A stretch of 64,000 nucleotides of DNA from Lentzea nigeriaca (lineage in GTDB: Bacteria; Actinomycetota; Actinomycetes; Mycobacteriales; Pseudonocardiaceae). This document shows positions 42,317 to 51,618 of this stretch, one piece after another. Both the position numbers and the translations under genes were made by a program. The notes under the pieces were generated by a model. The model searched no databases. It worked only from the letters and a program-made list of their open reading frames with translations, and had not been told where the DNA came from. Positions within the stretch are counted from its first letter, which is position 1, and each line of letters begins with the position of its first letter. Where the stretch lies: the NCBI RefSeq assembly GCF_016907955.1, contig NZ_JAFBCX010000015.1, forward strand, positions 99,585 to 163,584. The letters run 5' to 3'.

Positions 42317-44977
42317 ATGGCGGACGAATTCGATGCCTATCGCGAGACGGTGCTCGACGCGGCGCGGGCGGCGGGCAACACGCCGCCCGCCGACCTGTTC
42401 GTCAGGTACGACCTCGATCCGCGCTCGGCAGGCGATCCCGAGGAGTTCACCCGCCGGGTCGAGGCCATCGTCAAGTACTGGCGCAAGCTCAAGCTGCAGA
42501 AGAAGTACGGCGCGCTGGCGACGGCACTGCTCGCGGCGGACACCGACCTGCGCCGCAAGGGACTGCTGAACCTCGAGGCGTTCACCAAGCGGCGCGAGGA
42601 GAGCAGGGGCGACGCCCACAGCCGGCTCAACGAGGAGATCGCGGTCATCGCGGCCGCGCGGCCCTGCATCACGCCCGCCGGCCTGCGCAGGCTGATCGCC
42701 TCGATGGACAACGTGTTCTCCGAGCAGGAGATCAGAGAAGCGCTGGGGCAGCACAACGTCCGGGTGATCGACCCGCCGTGGGACCTGCCGACCGGCGCGC
42801 CGATTCCCGCCGTGAGGTCGTTGCGCGCGCCGCTGACGGCGTTGGGCTTCAAGCTGTCGCCGGAGGCGTTGTTCGGCACCGACGCCGTGCGCAAGGGATT
42901 CACGCTGCGCAACGGTTTCCGGCTCGCCGACGGCCGCACGATCACCGCGGCCGCACTCCAGCAGGCCCGTGCCGAGCAGGCCCGCAGCAAGCAGGACGAG
43001 CGCAAGACCGCGATGGACAACGTGATCGCGATCCTGATCAACGCGGCCACCCAGGCGGGCAACCTGGACGCGCTGCTGCTGGGTGAGATCAGGGAACAGC
43101 TGCGGCCCGCGGTCGAGGAGGGCGCGGCGGACCGGCTCGTCGCGTTGCAGGCCACCAGGCTCGGCCTCGACGAGGGCGAGGCGATCGAGCTCGCGGTGAC
43201 GCTGGCCGGGCAGCGCGGCGAGGTGAAGCGGGGTGACGACTCCGCGCAGCGCGTCACGGACGCCCTGCGTGACGGTGAGCTTCGCGAGGCGCAGAGGCTG
43301 CTCGACGCCCTGCCGTCCGGTGACTGCGCCGAGCAGCGGGCCCAGCTCGACGAGGCCCTGCGCCGCGTCGCGGACCTCGTCACCCAGGCAGAAGACGCGC
43401 TGCGCCAAGGTGATGGCGAACTGGCCGCCGGGATGTTCGCCGCGGCCGCCGAGCTTGCGCGTGACGATGACAGCCTCGAAGCGCGGCTCGCGGAGATCCC
43501 GCCACCGCCACCGGGAGAGGTGACCGCGGGCGTCGACGGCGAGCGGGTGGTCGTGCGCTGGACACCGAGCCAGGCACGCACACCGGGTGTGCGGTACCGG
43601 GTCGTGCGGTCCGCGCGTGCGCCGGCGGTGTCGAGCAGTGCGGGCACCGGCGTGACGGAGACCCAGGCGAACGAGGCCGTCGACGAGCTTCCGCCGCCCG
43701 CGACCCCGTTGCACTACACGGTGTTCGCGTCGCGCGGAGAGACGTGGTCGGTCGGGGCGAGCTCGCCCGTGCTGGAGGTGACGCCACCGGTGCGGGACGT
43801 CGTGCTGAGCGCCGACGAGGGGGTGGTGAGCGGGACATGGCACGCGCACCCCGACGCCACCGAGGTGATCGTGACGCGCGCGGACCGCACCGGGGCCGAC
43901 CGTCGGATCCGGGTCGCCGCGACCACGTTCACCGACACCGACGTGGTCAGCGGCGAGACCTACGACTACACGCTTCGCGCGGTTTTTCTCAGCCAGACAG
44001 GGGAACGGCGGATGTCGCCGCCGGTGGTCGTGTCGGCCAGGCCCGACGCCAAACCCGTCGCGGTGACCGACCTGACGCACGAGGTCCGGCACGAGAACGG
44101 CAAGGCCGTCCTGGTCCTGGCGTGGCGGCCGCCTCCGTCCGGTGTCGTGGAGCTGCGCACGTCGCAGAGCGCGCCGCCGTGGCCGGTGGGCAGCCTTGTC
44201 TCCCGTGCCGAGGCGCAGGGGTTCGGGCAACCAGTCGGAGGGATCGCCGCACCCGGCGACGACGGCCGCGTCCGTCAGGTGCTGCCGGTGCGGTCGGGAC
44301 GGCTGACCGTCACGGCGGTCACGGTGTCCGGCGACCACGCGGCGATCGGCGAGACGGTGACCCAGTCGCTCGTCGCACCGGTGACCGGCGTGAAAGCCGA
44401 GCGGTTCGGCGACCTGGTCCGGGTCCGCTGGGTGTGGCCGGACGGCGCGACCGCGGTGCGCGTCCGGTGGTGGCCGTCCGAAGAGGACGACAATCCCTTG
44501 CACGTGGACCAGCTGGAGATCTCCGCCCGCGTGCACACGGACTCCGGTGGTGCCGAGATCACCGCCGGGCCGGGTGCCACGACCGTCGCGCTGCAGACCG
44601 TCATGCGGGACCGCAACACCGACAGCGTGTCCGCCGCCGTGCTCACCCGCGTCTCCGGCCGTCCCGCGAACGTCGGCTATGTCGTTCGCGTGGCGGGACT
44701 TCCCGGCCGACGCCGTCTCGATCTCACGCTCACCAGCGACCAAGCGTGCCGCGTCCCCGCCATCGTTGTCGTCCACCGCGCGGACGGCGTGATCCCGTTG
44801 CGCGCCGACCGCGGCCGGGTGATCGCGACACTGCCGCCGCGCAACCTGACCGCGGGCGTCCCGGTGACCGTGTCGCTGCCGGAACGGGTCAGCCCGCTGT
44901 CCGGGCTCGCCTGCTTCCCCGACCCCGCCTCCACCACCGCCGACGAGGTGACCCTTGTTCCCCGCACTGCTCGGTAG
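42317..44977 (+). CDS. Large FN3-type protein of the chaperone/GTPase operon
   Basis: An 886-residue protein, not assigned to a named family. Residues 1-390 are helical and charged (VKYWRKLKLQKKYGALATAL near 55; coiled-coil-like AEQARSKQDERKTAMDNVIA near 220). From about 400 on there are at least four fibronectin-III-like beta modules, for example PPPPPGEVTAGVDGERVVVR, PPVRDVVLSADEGVVSGTWH, and VTGVKAERFGDLVRVRWVWP. No signal peptide or membrane segment, so the FN3 modules are inside the cell, likely as protein-interaction scaffolds. It overlaps the GTPase gene by 23 bases. Confidence 0.75.
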   Translation: MADEFDAYRETVLDAARAAGNTPPADLFVRYDLDPRSAGDPEEFTRRVEAIVKYWRKLKLQKKYGALATALLAADTDLRRKGLLNLEAFTKRREESRGDAHSRLNEEIAVIAAARPCITPAGLRRLIASMDNVFSEQEIREALGQHNVRVIDPPWDLPTGAPIPAVRSLRAPLTALGFKLSPEALFGTDAVRKGFTLRNGFRLADGRTITAAALQQARAEQARSKQDERKTAMDNVIAILINAATQAGNLDALLLGEIREQLRPAVEEGAADRLVALQATRLGLDEGEAIELAVTLAGQRGEVKRGDDSAQRVTDALRDGELREAQRLLDALPSGDCAEQRAQLDEALRRVADLVTQAEDALRQGDGELAAGMFAAAAELARDDDSLEARLAEIPPPPPGEVTAGVDGERVVVRWTPSQARTPGVRYRVVRSARAPAVSSSAGTGVTETQANEAVDELPPPATPLHYTVFASRGETWSVGASSPVLEVTPPVRDVVLSADEGVVSGTWHAHPDATEVIVTRADRTGADRRIRVAATTFTDTDVVSGETYDYTLRAVFLSQTGERRMSPPVVVSARPDAKPVAVTDLTHEVRHENGKAVLVLAWRPPPSGVVELRTSQSAPPWPVGSLVSRAEAQGFGQPVGGIAAPGDDGRVRQVLPVRSGRLTVTAVTVSGDHAAIGETVTQSLVAPVTGVKAERFGDLVRVRWVWPDGATAVRVRWWPSEEDDNPLHVDQLEISARVHTDSGGAEITAGPGATTVALQTVMRDRNTDSVSAAVLTRVSGRPANVGYVVRVAGLPGRRRLDLTLTSDQACRVPAIVVVHRADGVIPLRADRGRVIATLPPRNLTAGVPVTVSLPERVSPLSGLACFPDPASTTADEVTLVPRTAR

Positions 44978-46163
44978 CAGGCTGCACTGCCCGTACTGCT
45001 ATCGCCCCTTCCGCCACAAGGAGATCCGGTTCCGGTGCTCCGGCCGGGTCGGGGTGAAGAAGCGCTGTGAGATGAAGCTCGACCGCGTGCTCGCCGACCA
45101 GATGGGCGACCACGACCCGCAGTACCCCGTGTTCGACGGCGACGGCCGCAAGTCCACCGCGATGCACGAGGTGTGCCAGGCGGAGACGCACTACCGGGTC
45201 TGCCCGCGGTGCCACAGCCAGCTGCCCGTCCAGTTCGGACAGATCGACAGCAGGCTGATCGCGTTGGTCGGCGCGAAGGACAGCGGCAAGACCGTCTACA
45301 TGACGGTGTTGTTGCACGAGCTGATGAACGACGTCGGCGCGCGGATCCACGCGTCCGTGCTGGGCGCCGACGCGTCGACGAGCAACCGGTTCGAGACCGT
45401 CTACCAACACGCCCTGTACGACAAGCATGAGCTCTACGGCGCGACTCCGACGGCCAAGAAGGAACGCGGTGGCCGCCGGCCGCTCGTCTTCAACCTGACG
45501 ATCGGTGGGCGCAGCAAGGTGCGCAGCACGCTGTTGTCGTTCTACGACACCGCGGGCGAGGACATGACCACCGAGAACAGCATCGACCAGAACGTGCGGT
45601 ACATGACGAGCGCGGACGGCATCATCCTGCTGCTCGACCCGTTGCAGCTGCGGGGCGCGCGGCCGCACGCCGACGCGGACGCGTTGATGCCGGAGCTGGT
45701 CTCGGCGGAGGACTCGCCGACCGCGGTGCTCGCGAACATCATCAAGCAGTTGCAGGGCAGCACCGGCGTCAAGGCGGGCAAGCGGATCGAGAAGCCGATC
45801 GCGGTGGCGTTCACGAAGATGGACGCGCTGCAGGGTTCTCTGCCGCCGGGCAGCCCGTGGCTGCGCACACCTCCCAGCGGGGACAGCTTCAACGAACCGG
45901 ACAGCGTCGAGGTGCACCGGCACATGCAGGCGCTGCTGCACGAGTGGGCCGGGCGCAACGTGGACGAGACGCTCGCGAACAGCTTCAGCCGCTACCGGCT
46001 GTTCGGCCTGTCCGCGCTGGGCGAGAGCCCGCGGCTGGAAGGCGGTGGCCTGCAACGGGTCTCCGACCGGGGCGTGCAGCCGCACCGGGTCGAGGACCCG
46101 TTCCTGTGGCTCATGAGCGAGTTCGGCGCCATCCGCAAGACGGTCAAACCGGTTGGTGAGTGA
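44955..46163 (+). CDS. Zinc-ribbon GTPase (double-GTPase-like), first copy
   Basis: A 402-residue GTPase. Residues 10-90 contain zinc-ribbon pairs (HCPYCYRPF, CSG...C, VCPRCH). The G domain begins with P-loop GAKDSGKTVYM at 106-116, then SFYDTAGEDMTT (switch II, D-x-A-G), and FTKMDAL as the N/TKxD base-recognition motif. It resembles the double-GTPase families that accompany GAP1 proteins in multicellular bacteria (family names recalled, not searched). TTG 44955 is taken as the start because GAGGTG lies five bases before it and the next in-frame starts would cut the zinc ribbon. Its stop overlaps the GAP1-like gene by one base. Confidence 0.8.
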   Translation: MFPALLGSRLHCPYCYRPFRHKEIRFRCSGRVGVKKRCEMKLDRVLADQMGDHDPQYPVFDGDGRKSTAMHEVCQAETHYRVCPRCHSQLPVQFGQIDSRLIALVGAKDSGKTVYMTVLLHELMNDVGARIHASVLGADASTSNRFETVYQHALYDKHELYGATPTAKKERGGRRPLVFNLTIGGRSKVRSTLLSFYDTAGEDMTTENSIDQNVRYMTSADGIILLLDPLQLRGARPHADADALMPELVSAEDSPTAVLANIIKQLQGSTGVKAGKRIEKPIAVAFTKMDALQGSLPPGSPWLRTPPSGDSFNEPDSVEVHRHMQALLHEWAGRNVDETLANSFSRYRLFGLSALGESPRLEGGGLQRVSDRGVQPHRVEDPFLWLMSEFGAIRKTVKPVGE

Positions 46164-48508
46164 TGGGGTTCAGCCAGCTCTACTACACCTCGTGCGAACG
46201 GGGTCTGTCCGGCCATCCCGGCTACCAGTTCAACGCCGCGACGCCCGGCGTGCGCCCGGACGTGATGGCAGAGGTGGCGTCGATGACCGCGTACAAGCCG
46301 CCGCCGACGCTCGCCTACGACGTGGACCCGGCCGTACTCGCGGCCGCTCCCGTGAACCTCTGCTACCGGCCGGGTTCCACGACCGTGCTGGCACAGGTCG
46401 CGTTCGTCGGCACCGACTACTCCCGCCGGTTCGGCAACTACTTCGCGCACGCGCTGGTCACCGAGAACCCTGCGGACTTCGGGCAGGCGCTGCCGATCGA
46501 GCTGTGGGGGTCGGCGCTGTGGACCCGCAGCGAAGCCGATGATGTCGCACTGCCGGTGCTCGGCGGTCTCGTGCCGGGAACGCTGGACCGGCACGAGGCG
46601 ATGGAGTTCGTCGCCGGGCATCCCGGCGCGCGGCACCTGCCCGCGTTGCTGACCGCGATCGACCTCGCGGTCCGCAAGCAGGAGCGGAAGGTCGTCCTGG
46701 TCGAAAAGGACGCGGACGCCGTGGCGCGGTGGATCGCCGCCGCCTCGTATCTCCTGCCGCCGGAGACCGCGCGGCAGATGTCGTTCTCCACCTACGAGCA
46801 CGAGCCGCGGCAGAGTCGCATGAACGTGGTCGGCACGCTCGCCGAGTCCGATGTGGACAGGAACGGGTTCGAGACGTACCACCTGTTCGACCTCGTGGCG
46901 GACGAGATCAGTGAGATCCCGGTGCACCCGCTGGCCCAGTTCCTGGTCGACATGGGTGTCGAGTCGGCGGAGGAGCTGTGGCGGCGGGCCGGTGAGCTCG
47001 GGGACGGCTCCGAACACGGCCTCGACGACTGGCATCCCGTCGTGCTGGCGGACAACGGCACGGATCGGGAAGGCATGGTGGTCGTCGCGCCGTGGCTCGC
47101 GGCACACGCACGTCGTCTCGGTGCGCCGACCGTCGACCGGATCGGCGCGTTGCTCGACGTCGAGGGCTGTCCGGCGGACGTGCTCGCGCCCCTGGCGGAG
47201 GCTGTTGGTGCCGTCGGTGCGCGCGGGTTCGCGGAGAACGTCGAACTGGCCTGGGCGCGGGCGTTCGTGGCGGGTTCGCCGACCGGGTCGGCGTTGTCGC
47301 TGCGCTCGGCTTCGGCGCGCGACTACGCGGCGGTCGCGCTGGCCGAGCGGTTGCCCGTGTCGTCGCCCGACACCGCGGCGGCGTTGCTGTCGTGGGCGTC
47401 CACCTGCGGGATCCGGGTGTCCGGTGACGTGCAGTTCCAGACGGGGCTGCGGGCGTTCGGTCCTGCGGTCTTCGACGAGAGCGCGCGGCTGCTGCCGTTG
47501 CTGCGGAACTGGCCTGATCTGCGGGCCGGGGTCGTGGCGCACCTGTCCACGGTCGTGCGGACCGATCTGTCCAAAGTGGTCGATCTGCTGTCGTCGGAGC
47601 TGGCCCCTGCGCTGGGGCTGCGTGAAGCACCGGGACTCACGACGGCGGTGCTCGTCGCGGACGCGGCCGCCGGGCGGATCCCGCCGAGCCGTGCGCTCGC
47701 GCGGATCGCGGACTCCGGCGTGGTGCCGCCCGAGGTGCTGACCAGGCTGTGGCCGAACGGCTGGACGCACCACGACGCGTTGCTGCTGCTGGAGAACGTG
47801 GAGAAGCGGCTGTTCTGCGAGTCGCCGCTGCTGGAGTGGCTGGACTCCGCGTTGCTGCTGCCGCCGTCGGAGACCGGCGGGGAGACCTACGACCGGCTGT
47901 GCGCGAAGGTGCGGGAGGAGCCGGTGATGGACGTGCTGCCGCGGGACACCGTCAAGCAGATCACCACGCGGTTCGAGACGGCCGCGCTGGTCGACCGGAT
48001 GGCGAAGGCGCAGTCGGCGGGGCAGTTCGACCAGCGGATGAAGGAGTTCATCTTCGCCTTCCACCGCGTGCGCAGCGGGTCGCGCAAGGCGGAGATGCTG
48101 TCGATGGTGCTCGACCGGATCGGTGAGTTCCGGCTGGAGTGGTTCGCGTTGCTGTACGTGGCGCTCGGTGCGCTGCGCAAGGCGTACTGGGACGAAGCGG
48201 ACCAGTCGCTGAACGGGCGTCGGCCCGACCCCGGCATCGCGGCCGACCTGCTGACGCTGGCGTGGCACCTCAAGAGCATCGGTTCGGTGCATGGCGCGAA
48301 ATCGGCGCACAAGGCGTTGCAGGACAACACGTTGAGGTCGGTGGAGAAGTGGCGGCGCTCCGACGTGCTGCGGACGGCGGAGGTGCTGCGCCGTCGCGGG
48401 CCTGCTGACCTCGCGGACTGGTTCGGGGAGCAGTCGAGCACGTACGCGGGCAGCGCGATCGCGAGGTTCGTGCTCAAGCAGATGCGGAAGAGGGGAGCGA
48501 AGCCGTGA
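46163..48508 (+). CDS. GTPase-associated protein 1 (GAP1)-like
   Basis: A 781-residue protein whose start, FSQLYYTSCERGLSGHPGYQ, and later FVGTDYSRRFGNYFAHALV resemble the GAP1 N-terminal type-2 domain, followed by a middle and a C-terminal helical region (LLSWASTCGIRVSGDVQFQT near 410; ending AIARFVLKQMRKRG). The family is thought to modulate or sense partner GTPases in conflict systems. Sandwiched between the two zinc-ribbon GTPases with 1- and 4-base overlaps, so the three must be made in step. ATG 46163 rather than GTG 46160, by overlap logic. Confidence 0.8.
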   Translation: MGFSQLYYTSCERGLSGHPGYQFNAATPGVRPDVMAEVASMTAYKPPPTLAYDVDPAVLAAAPVNLCYRPGSTTVLAQVAFVGTDYSRRFGNYFAHALVTENPADFGQALPIELWGSALWTRSEADDVALPVLGGLVPGTLDRHEAMEFVAGHPGARHLPALLTAIDLAVRKQERKVVLVEKDADAVARWIAAASYLLPPETARQMSFSTYEHEPRQSRMNVVGTLAESDVDRNGFETYHLFDLVADEISEIPVHPLAQFLVDMGVESAEELWRRAGELGDGSEHGLDDWHPVVLADNGTDREGMVVVAPWLAAHARRLGAPTVDRIGALLDVEGCPADVLAPLAEAVGAVGARGFAENVELAWARAFVAGSPTGSALSLRSASARDYAAVALAERLPVSSPDTAAALLSWASTCGIRVSGDVQFQTGLRAFGPAVFDESARLLPLLRNWPDLRAGVVAHLSTVVRTDLSKVVDLLSSELAPALGLREAPGLTTAVLVADAAAGRIPPSRALARIADSGVVPPEVLTRLWPNGWTHHDALLLLENVEKRLFCESPLLEWLDSALLLPPSETGGETYDRLCAKVREEPVMDVLPRDTVKQITTRFETAALVDRMAKAQSAGQFDQRMKEFIFAFHRVRSGSRKAEMLSMVLDRIGEFRLEWFALLYVALGALRKAYWDEADQSLNGRRPDPGIAADLLTLAWHLKSIGSVHGAKSAHKALQDNTLRSVEKWRRSDVLRTAEVLRRRGPADLADWFGEQSSTYAGSAIARFVLKQMRKRGAKP

Positions 48509-50043
48509 TCGTGTTCGCGACCCTGCTCGCTCTGGCGATCCTGCTGCCGCCGCTGATCTCCGCGATGAGCTTCGCCCACACCGTGCTGCGTGCGTACGTG
48601 GTCGCGCTGGCCGGTGGATACGGCCTGGGCAAGAACGCGAACGCGGCCGTGGCGAAACGACCGGTGGCGAAGCGGACGCCGCGGGAGGAGCCGGCGTGGG
48701 ACTTCTACCTGCGCGGCCAGGCGTGGCGCGACATCGTGCACGCGCACGGTGCCGGACTGCGTGCTCTCCGTGAGGCGATCTCCAAACGTGCCAAGGAGAT
48801 CCACACCAAACGCTTCGCGGACCCGGTCGGCCGGAAGTGGATCGGTGTCATCCAGTACTTCGGCATGATGCTGGGACTGGCGCTGGCGTGCTGCGCGTTG
48901 CTGACCGCGGGCGTGGTCGCGGGATTGTCGTTGGTCGTGCTGCTCGGCCTCAGCTACGTCGCGTTGTACGTGCTGCGGCTCGTGGACGCCGCGATGCTGC
49001 GGATCCGCGGCATCACCATGACCTGCAAGACCTGCGGCCATCGCGTCACCGAGGTGCTGTACGGCTGTCCCGGCTGCAAGACGCTGCACGGCGACGTCCG
49101 GCCTGGCCGCCACGGGATGACCCACCGCCGGTGCAACTGCGGCAAGGCGTTCCCGTCGATGATGGTGCTGATGTGGTTCGTCAAGCCGGAGGACAAGCCC
49201 ACGCTGTGGTGTCCCGGCCATCGCAGCGGTGACGAACCGCACGAGCTCAGCGGGCACACCGGCGAGACGGGTGAGATCGTGCTGCCGGTGTTCGGCGCGC
49301 CGAGTGCGGGCAAGACGCAGCTGATCACGGTGCTGATCATCGCGGTGGAGACGATGGTCACGCGTTCCGGCGGCGAGTTCACCTACGCCGACGCGCAGAG
49401 CCGCAAGGAGGCCGACAAGGCGCGGACCACGCTGATCGCCACCTCGCGCACCGAGAAGACCGCGCCCGCGCGCCAGTCGGGTGTCGCGCCGCCCGCGTGC
49501 TCGGTGCTCGTCTCCCCGCGCCGGGGAGCGCGCAAGCTCGTGCACGTCTTCGACGCGGCGGGGGAGATCTTCAGCAAGCCCAAGGAGATCCAGGAGCTCG
49601 AGTACTTCCGCAACGCGCGGACGTTCATCTTCGTGATCGACCCGACGTCGATCAAACCCGTGTGGGAGGAGTTCGACGCGGACGAGCAGAAGGAGCTCGA
49701 CAGCCGTCGCGCGAGGCAGGAGCCGCACGTCACGTTCAGCGAGATCGTGTCGACGATGACGGCGATGGGCGTCGACCTCGGCCGGATCCGCCTCGCGGTC
49801 GCGGTGAGCAAGGCCGACCTGATCAAACGGCTGCTCATCGACGTGGACACCGGCGACTCGGACGCGATCAGGTCGTGGCTCGAGGGGCTGGGCCAGGGCA
49901 ACATCGTGCGGCGCATGGGGGCGACGTTCAAGGAGGTGACGTTCTTCCTCACCTCCGCTCTCACCGACGACCACAACGACGCGCACCCGAGCGTCGAGAC
50001 GTTCACCGAGCAGACCCTCGCCGACGAGGGACTGCGGCTCTGA
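48505..50043 (+). CDS. Membrane-anchored zinc-ribbon GTPase (double-GTPase-like), second copy
   Basis: A 512-residue protein. N-terminal hydrophobic segment (FATLLALAILLPPLISAMSF) and a second hydrophobic pair at about 115-165 (FGMMLGLALACCALLTAGVV). Then a zinc ribbon (CKTCGHRV...CPGC...CNCG, residues 173-215). The G domain has P-loop GAPSAGKTQL at 264-273, DAAGEIF, and SKADLIKRL in place of NKxD. The membrane anchor distinguishes it from the first GTPase, so signalling at the membrane is inferred. GTG 48505 overlaps the GAP1-like stop (GTGA). A 45-codon membrane-peptide gene follows. Confidence 0.8.
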   Translation: MIVFATLLALAILLPPLISAMSFAHTVLRAYVVALAGGYGLGKNANAAVAKRPVAKRTPREEPAWDFYLRGQAWRDIVHAHGAGLRALREAISKRAKEIHTKRFADPVGRKWIGVIQYFGMMLGLALACCALLTAGVVAGLSLVVLLGLSYVALYVLRLVDAAMLRIRGITMTCKTCGHRVTEVLYGCPGCKTLHGDVRPGRHGMTHRRCNCGKAFPSMMVLMWFVKPEDKPTLWCPGHRSGDEPHELSGHTGETGEIVLPVFGAPSAGKTQLITVLIIAVETMVTRSGGEFTYADAQSRKEADKARTTLIATSRTEKTAPARQSGVAPPACSVLVSPRRGARKLVHVFDAAGEIFSKPKEIQELEYFRNARTFIFVIDPTSIKPVWEEFDADEQKELDSRRARQEPHVTFSEIVSTMTAMGVDLGRIRLAVAVSKADLIKRLLIDVDTGDSDAIRSWLEGLGQGNIVRRMGATFKEVTFFLTSALTDDHNDAHPSVETFTEQTLADEGLRL

Positions 50044-50064
50044 CTTCGAGGAGGGGGATCGGAC

Positions 50065-50202
50065 GTGCAGAAACAGCCCTATCACCGGTGGCGGGTGGCG
50101 GCGTTCACGCTGACCGTGTCCATCGGATCCGTGATCGTGCTGGCGTTCCTGGCCGTGGTCCTGCTCACGTTGGTGGGCTTGGTGAGCGCGCCCTTCGCGT
50201 AG
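50065..50202 (+). CDS. 45-residue single-pass membrane protein
   Basis: Starts VQKQPYHRWRVAAF, then one long hydrophobic helix (TVSIGSVIVLAFLAVVLL) and ends SAPFA. GTG 50065 is nine bases after a strong GAGGAGGGGG ribosome site and 21 bases after the second GTPase stop. Positive residues before the helix predict an inside N-terminus. It may be a membrane partner or effector of the conflict locus; it has no recognised family. Confidence 0.65.
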   Translation: MQKQPYHRWRVAAFTLTVSIGSVIVLAFLAVVLLTLVGLVSAPFA

Positions 50203-50278
50203 GCCGGGACGCCCGATGCCGGTCCCGGCCGCCGCACCAGGCACAATGTCCCCCGTGGGTGTCTCGGAGGGAGCTGTG

Positions 50279-50989
50279 GTGGGCCAGGGTCAGTTGCGCG
50301 GTGTGGTGGCACTCGACGGACCGTCCGGCACCGGCAAGTCCACCGTCGCCAAGCGCCTCGCGATGGCGCTGGACGCGCGCTACCTCGACACCGGCTCGAT
50401 GTACCGGGCGATCACGGTGGCGGTGCTGCGCGCCGGGGTCGACCCGGCGGACGCGCCGAAGGTCGCCGAGGTCGCCGACGGCGCCAAGCTCGTGGTCGGC
50501 ACCGACCCCTCGGCGCCCGGGATCACGCTGGACGGCGACGACGTGTCGGTGGAGATCCGCGGGCCGGAGGTGACGCTCGCCGTGTCGCCGGTGTCTGCCA
50601 CCGCGCACGTGCGGGAGCTGCTCGTGGCGCAGCAGCGGGCGATCATCGCGGACGCCGTGGACAACGTGGGCGGCATCGTCGTCGAGGGGCGCGACATCGG
50701 CACGGTCGTGTCGCCGGACGCGCCGCTGAAGGTGTACCTGACGGCGTCGGAGGACGCTCGGGCGCGGCGCCGGACCAAACAGGACAACGCGGCCGGGCGC
50801 GAGTCCACTGTGGACGCGGTACTCGCGGACGTGCAGCGGCGCGACAACTACGACTCGACGCGCGCGGTGTCGCCGCTGCGGGCGGCAGAGGACGCGGTCG
50901 AGGTGGACACGACCGACCTCGACCTCGCGGGCACCGTGGACGCGTTGCTGGACCTCGTCGAACGGCGTGGGCTGCGGGTGACCGGGTGA
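50279..50989 (+). CDS. cmk: Cytidylate kinase
   Basis: A 236-residue CMP/dCMP kinase of pyrimidine nucleotide metabolism. P-loop LDGPSGTGKSTVAKRLA near residue 15, substrate region YLDTGSMYRAITVAVL, then EGRDIGTVVSPDAPLKVYLT and DNYDSTRAVSPLRAAEDAV. GTG 50279 is preferred for spacing to GGAGGGAG (five bases); GTG 50255 and 50276 are alternatives. Overlaps the acyltransferase gene by GTGA, and that one overlaps der. The cmk-plsC-der order is a conserved actinobacterial housekeeping cluster. Confidence 0.95.
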   Translation: MGQGQLRGVVALDGPSGTGKSTVAKRLAMALDARYLDTGSMYRAITVAVLRAGVDPADAPKVAEVADGAKLVVGTDPSAPGITLDGDDVSVEIRGPEVTLAVSPVSATAHVRELLVAQQRAIIADAVDNVGGIVVEGRDIGTVVSPDAPLKVYLTASEDARARRRTKQDNAAGRESTVDAVLADVQRRDNYDSTRAVSPLRAAEDAVEVDTTDLDLAGTVDALLDLVERRGLRVTG

Positions 50990-51618
50990 CGGTTCCTGAG
51001 GGCAGCCTCGGGTGGCTGTTCGACTTCGGACGCTGGATCGCGCGCGTTCCGTACGCGTGGCAGTTCCGGATTCGGGTGCACGGGCGCGACCGCGTACCCT
51101 TGAACGGCGGCGTGGTCGTCGTCGCCAACCACAGCTCGATGGCTGATGGGCCGATCCTGTTCGGTGTCGTGCCCCGGCGCATGACGTTCCTGATCAAGCA
51201 GGAGATGTTCAAAGGTGTCGTGGGCTACCTGCTGCGCAAGATCGGGCAGATCCCCGTCAAGCGGGGAGAAGCCGACCGCACGGCGCTGACCAGCGCGTTG
51301 TCCGTGCTCAAGGCCGGTGGCGTGGTCGGGATCTTTCCCGAGGGCACGCGCGGTGAGGGCGACGTGGCTTCGGCGCAGAACGGCGCGGCGTGGCTCGCGC
51401 GGGTCGGCGGCGCGGTGGTGCTGCCGGTCGCGTGCCGCGGCACGTACCAGGCCAAGGGCTGGCGGCCCACGGTCGACGTGCTGATCGGTGAGCCGTTCCA
51501 CCTCCCGGAGGGGAAGGGGAAGGCCGCACTCGGCGTTGCCACCGAGCAGGTGCGCGATCGCCTGGCGACACTGGTCGCCGAACTCGATGGACTTCGTGTG
51601 AGTGAGGGAAGACGATGA
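50986..51618 (+). CDS. 1-acyl-sn-glycerol-3-phosphate acyltransferase (PlsC-like)
   Basis: A 210-residue membrane-associated acyltransferase making phosphatidic acid. Motif I is NHSSMADGPI (H-x4-D) near residue 45, motif II near KRGEADRTAL, motif III FPEGTRGEGD near 120, and a Pro in VLPVACRGT. Start GTG 50986 overlaps the cmk stop (GTGA). Its stop overlaps the ATG of der. Confidence 0.92.
   Translation: MTVPEGSLGWLFDFGRWIARVPYAWQFRIRVHGRDRVPLNGGVVVVANHSSMADGPILFGVVPRRMTFLIKQEMFKGVVGYLLRKIGQIPVKRGEADRTALTSALSVLKAGGVVGIFPEGTRGEGDVASAQNGAAWLARVGGAVVLPVACRGTYQAKGWRPTVDVLIGEPFHLPEGKGKAALGVATEQVRDRLATLVAELDGLRVSEGRR

Noticed and set aside
40649..44776. 4-kb leftward open frame opposite the Hsp70 and FN3 genes
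   Set aside because: Its protein is His/Arg/Val-rich and matches nothing, while the rightward frames contain clear Hsp70 motifs and FN3 modules. A high-GC shadow.
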